Below, piece after piece: positions 61,391-64,000 of a DNA stretch of 64,000 bases. Each line of letters starts with the position of its first letter. The stretch's first letter is position 1. The DNA is from Vicinamibacterales bacterium (GTDB taxonomy: Bacteria; Acidobacteriota; Vicinamibacteria; Vicinamibacterales; UBA2999): positions 62,001 to 126,000 of the forward strand of contig JAWKHS010000011.1 of assembly GCA_041394705.1 (NCBI GenBank), in the 5' to 3' direction. The position numbers were made by a program, and so were the translations under genes. The notes beneath the pieces were generated by a model. It ran no database searches, was not told where the DNA came from, and saw only the letters and a program-made list of their open reading frames with translations.

Positions 61391-61915
61391 CTACAGCCCC
61401 AGCGCGGCCGTGATCTTCGCGAGGTGGTGGTAGCTGTGCCGCACGGCGTGATCCTCGAGCATGTGCTGGCACGTGAGGGGCGCGTCGGCGTAGAGCGAGT
61501 TGGTAGCGGCCGCATCGAGCTGAGCATCGGTCAGCGCGCGGATGGCGGCCGCCGCGGCCGCGCTGTTCGTGGCCAGGAGCGCCAGGGCGGCTTCCTGCGT
61601 GACGAGGTCGTTGTCGCGCGCGTGTCCAGCGTTCATGGCGTGCACGTCGCCCCAGGAGACTCCCGATACGGGCTTGCCTGACGCCAGCGCCTGGGCGAGC
61701 TCGATTTCGATCGGGTAGACGCTGGCCACGTGATGGACGACGACGCCCACCTTGCGGCCGTCGCCGGGGAGGCGCGTCTGCCACTGCGCCTCCGTGAGGG
61801 AGCGCGCGAGGGCGGCGAGCGACGACGCGCCCTGCTCGAGACGTTCGGCCAGCGCGTTGGCCCTGGCGGTGGCCGCGCCCGTGGACGTGGCGCGGTCGGT
61901 GAATGCGGTAGACAT
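61391..61915 (-). CDS. DinB family protein
   Basis: 174 residues from ATG 61915 (GGAG about 6 nt upstream). DinB/YfiT four-helix bundle with the three metal-binding histidines: H61/H62 (VVVHHVASVY), H156 (EDHAV) and H160 (RHSYHH). Members include bacillithiol-dependent transferases and many uncharacterised metal hydrolases. The protein has no signal peptide, so it is probably cytoplasmic. It lies between the PEGA and esterase genes, with 122 and 111 nt gaps. Confidence 0.85.
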   Translation of the reverse strand: MSTAFTDRATSTGAATARANALAERLEQGASSLAALARSLTEAQWQTRLPGDGRKVGVVVHHVASVYPIEIELAQALASGKPVSGVSWGDVHAMNAGHARDNDLVTQEAALALLATNSAAAAAAIRALTDAQLDAAATNSLYADAPLTCQHMLEDHAVRHSYHHLAKITAALGL

Positions 61916-62026
61916 TCTGGACTCCGTAGGCCGGCCTGGAGTGTCCGGCCGGCGGCTCGAATGGTGCGGGCGCGGCATGCGCCCCTGCCCAGGAATCGAA
62001 AAGACCGGGCGCGCGCCGCCACGGCG

Positions 62027-62992
62027 TCAGCGCGCGGGGCTCGGGCGCCGCTGATTCCTGAAGAACGCCCAGATCTCGGCGGTGGCGTCGAAGGCGGTCG
62101 TGGGCTCGGCCGCGCCGCGGCGTCCGGGCCGGCCGCCCGGCCACGCGTGTCCGTTCCCGGCCACGCGCTGGTAGACCACGGACGCACCGCTCCGGCACGA
62201 GGTCCACGCGGACGTCTCCGCCGCGGCGGAGGTCGATCGCGTCGGCTCGCCACAGCCGTCGTGCGTCGCCCAGTAGGTGGCCTGCGCCACGGCGGGCGCC
62301 ACGGACCGGTCGGCGGCGGACCGCCCGCCGAGCAGCGCGCGCAGGTGCAGCGGTCCCCCGGCCGCCGGTACGACGTCGTCCTCCGCGCCGACCACGATGT
62401 AGGCGGGCATCGGCGCCCTGGGCGGCGGCTCGTCGCCGAACACGGCCCCCACGACGGGCGCGATGGCCGCGATCCTCATCGACAGCTCGCGGCCCAGCCG
62501 GTGCGCCATCATCGCGCCGTTGGACATGCCGGTCACGTAGATCCGCGAGGCGTCGGCCCGCCCGCCGGCCACGAGGGCGTCGATGAGGGCGCCGATGAAC
62601 CCGACGTCGTCCACGCGGTTCCGCATCGCCGCCGCGCAGCAGTGGCCGGCGTTCCATGTGAGCAGGCGGCCGCCGGCGCGCCCGGCGGTGCCGTCGGGAT
62701 ACACGGCAATGGCGCCGTCGCGCTCGGCGATCCGGTTGAACCCCGTCATCCGCACCGCGTTCTCGGCGTTCCCGCCGCCGCCGTGGAGGACGACGACCAC
62801 GGGCGCCGGCGTGTCGCGGCCGTAGTCGTACACCTGGTAGGTGCGCGTGCGGCCGCCGTGCGAGAGGGTGCGGCGCACCTCGCCCCGCGGCCTCGCCGGC
62901 TGCGCGCGCAGCGGGGCGTCTGGCGGAGCGGCGAGGGCGATTGCCACGAGCGCGAGGACCAGGCGCGGGACGTGCCGCAGTCCGGGCGTCAT
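62027..62992 (-). CDS. Secreted PHB-depolymerase-family esterase
   Basis: 321 residues from ATG 62992. A signal peptide (about 1-30) is followed by an alpha/beta hydrolase of the LpqC/PHB depolymerase type: oxyanion motif HGGGG (70-74), WNAGHCC (113-119) and nucleophile S157 in GMSNG (155-159). The Asp in AEDDVVP (about 213) and the His in GHAWPGG (about 288) complete a plausible triad. Relatives cleave polyhydroxybutyrate, feruloyl or acetyl esters. The start is set by the signal peptide; the open frame continues upstream without meaning. Confidence 0.88.
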   Translation of the reverse strand: MTPGLRHVPRLVLALVAIALAAPPDAPLRAQPARPRGEVRRTLSHGGRTRTYQVYDYGRDTPAPVVVVLHGGGGNAENAVRMTGFNRIAERDGAIAVYPDGTAGRAGGRLLTWNAGHCCAAAMRNRVDDVGFIGALIDALVAGGRADASRIYVTGMSNGAMMAHRLGRELSMRIAAIAPVVGAVFGDEPPPRAPMPAYIVVGAEDDVVPAAGGPLHLRALLGGRSAADRSVAPAVAQATYWATHDGCGEPTRSTSAAAETSAWTSCRSGASVVYQRVAGNGHAWPGGRPGRRGAAEPTTAFDATAEIWAFFRNQRRPSPAR

Positions 62993-63134
62993 GTCGGGTA
63001 TGACCGGCAAGGCCCGCCCAGCGTTACATGGCCTGCCCGGTCCTGCACGGCCATTCGCCCGTCGGGATCGGGCGCTCCGGGCCGTCACTCCCGGGCCTTG
63101 CGTGGTCCGCCCGCCCTTTCCGCATGTCCTGGAT

Positions 63135-63145
63135 GTAAGGGGTTG
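63135..63145 (+). promoter_or_regulatory. Shared promoter-like element GTAAGGGGTTG, copy 2
   Basis: Identical to 36564-36574 and located 51 nt before the downstream ATG at 63197, in the 204-nt gap divergent from the esterase gene. No standard -10 is seen at fixed spacing, so the role is uncertain. Confidence 0.35.
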
Positions 63146-63196
63146 CGGTCCCCCCCGCGAGCGGCACGCCGGCGCCCCACGGCGAGGAGGTCTTCG

Positions 63197-64000
63197 ATGA
63201 TGGTTCGACGCGCAGTCCTGGCAGCGGTGCTCATGCTGGCCCCGGGCGTGGCCCTGGCGCAGAACACGACCGTGCTCACGCTCACGCCCGCGGGGAGCCC
63301 CGTGTCCGTGGGCTTCGAGGCGGCCCGCTCGGCGGTGCTGCCCTTCGGGTCCGGCTACTACGTGACGGGGGACGTGGCGATGCTGGTCGGCAGCGAGCGC
63401 CTCGTGATGGCGGGGGCGGCGCTCTTCTTCGAGGGCGACGGCACCGGGCGGCTCACACGGGTACACGGGACGGCCGGCGTGCCGTCGCCGATCACGGGCG
63501 CCGTCGTGGAAATCACGCAGCCCGCCGTCGCGCAGTTCGGCATGGACCTGGGCGCGAACATCGACCTCGGCGTCCCGCTCGCCGACGACCGCACGTACTT
63601 CTACTTCGCCTTCGACTCCGGCTTCGCGATGGAGGTCGGCATGGGCGGCGCCACCAAGCCGGTCACGCTGGCGATTCCGGCGGGTGTCAACGCGACGCTG
63701 ATCGTGGATCCCCTGGATCCGTTCTTCTTCTTCGCCGGCGACTACGCCTTTCCCGGGCTCGGCGGCGGTGACGGGGACGGCGGCGACCAGCCCGGCGACG
63801 GCGGCGACGACGACGGGCCGACCGAGGGCGGCCTCCCCGGCTTCGGCGTGTCGGTGCAGGGCCTGATCCCGTTCCGGCCGGGCACCACCTACGGCATCGA
63901 CCAGTTCGCGAAGGCGTTCTCGGGGCACCGCATCCAGATGGGCAGCTTCCAGCTCGGCACGCTGCCGGTCGAGATGTCCGGCTACCTCGTCTCGCACGCC
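63197..64000 (+). CDS. Secreted protein of unknown function (C-terminus off the window)
   Basis: 268 residues visible, open to the right edge. ATG 63197 (a second ATG follows at once) has GAGGAGG 6 nt upstream. A signal peptide (about 1-22, MVRRAVLAAVLMLAPGVALA) precedes a beta-rich region of two weak repeats (about 25-170; SPVSVGFEAARS and QPAVAQFGMDLGANIDLG). Then comes an Asp/Gly-rich linker (about 190-215) that could bind calcium or be a flexible hinge, then more beta sequence. I do not recognise a family. Confidence 0.75.
   Translation, partial: MMVRRAVLAAVLMLAPGVALAQNTTVLTLTPAGSPVSVGFEAARSAVLPFGSGYYVTGDVAMLVGSERLVMAGAALFFEGDGTGRLTRVHGTAGVPSPITGAVVEITQPAVAQFGMDLGANIDLGVPLADDRTYFYFAFDSGFAMEVGMGGATKPVTLAIPAGVNATLIVDPLDPFFFFAGDYAFPGLGGGDGDGGDQPGDGGDDDGPTEGGLPGFGVSVQGLIPFRPGTTYGIDQFAKAFSGHRIQMGSFQLGTLPVEMSGYLVSHA

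Noticed and set aside
1..64000. CRISPR arrays, insertion sequences, att sites, rRNA or tRNA genes
   Set aside because: No direct-repeat/spacer pattern, transposase, integrase or RNA gene signature was seen by reading; weak cases would need a search program.

Overview
The window is high-GC bacterial chromosome. Gene density is high, many starts are GTG, and nearly every gene casts long shadow ORFs in other frames. The gene families point to Acidobacteriota, most likely class Vicinamibacteria: an ADOP/MacB-type orphan permease, Ser/Thr kinases followed by a TolB/PD40-like propeller, a VPS10/BNR-repeat secreted protein, carboxypeptidase-regulatory-domain proteins, and DUF4331 next to a TPR protein. 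This placement is an inference from gene content; no rRNA or tRNA gene was seen.

Layout. 1-13.8 kb: a truncated Tat-exported epoxide-hydrolase-like enzyme, an ADOP permease, an unusual kinase-LRR-globin fusion, an unrecognised protein, a secreted heparinase-like protein, and a translationally coupled MATE exporter/amidohydrolase pair. 13.8-16 kb: a decayed fn3 remnant, argG (TTG start) and a META lipoprotein. 16-27.6 kb: a dense group of effector-type genes, namely caspase-lipase fusion, clostripain-like C11 peptidase, a tiny histone-H1-like Lys/Ala protein, caspase-nSTAND ATPase-membrane-GATase-like protein, tandem-TIR protein, and a Ser/Thr kinase in one operon with the TIR gene. This looks like a conflict, cell-death or signalling island.

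27.7-36.4 kb: an AGCS amino-acid symporter followed by a PrdB/GrdB-like SELENOPROTEIN, whose in-frame UGA is followed by a bSECIS-like hairpin; then a TonB-dependent receptor, a DUF4331 + TPR pair, and an ECF sigma factor coupled to a ChrR-like cupin anti-sigma factor. 36.6-47.7 kb: an FAD oxidoreductase, a GT-C-type membrane protein, a VPS10-like protein, a glycine-zipper envelope protein, a VapBC toxin-antitoxin pair with a palindromic operator, a Cys-rich small protein, a DUF4396 membrane protein and a carboxypeptidase-regulatory-domain protein. 47.8-52.6 kb: a TIR-WD40 protein divergent from a secreted MopE-type protein.

52.6-60.5 kb: a carotenoid (zeaxanthin-type) locus. crtE and an ABC-2 exporter pair lie on the minus strand, divergent from the overlapping crtY-crtI-crtB-crtZ operon. 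Together these would make GGPP, phytoene, lycopene, beta-carotene and zeaxanthin. 60.5-64 kb: PEGA, DinB and PHB-depolymerase-like proteins and a truncated secreted protein. Three minus-strand genes carry a -10-like hexamer exactly 6 nt before the start codon, which suggests leaderless transcripts.
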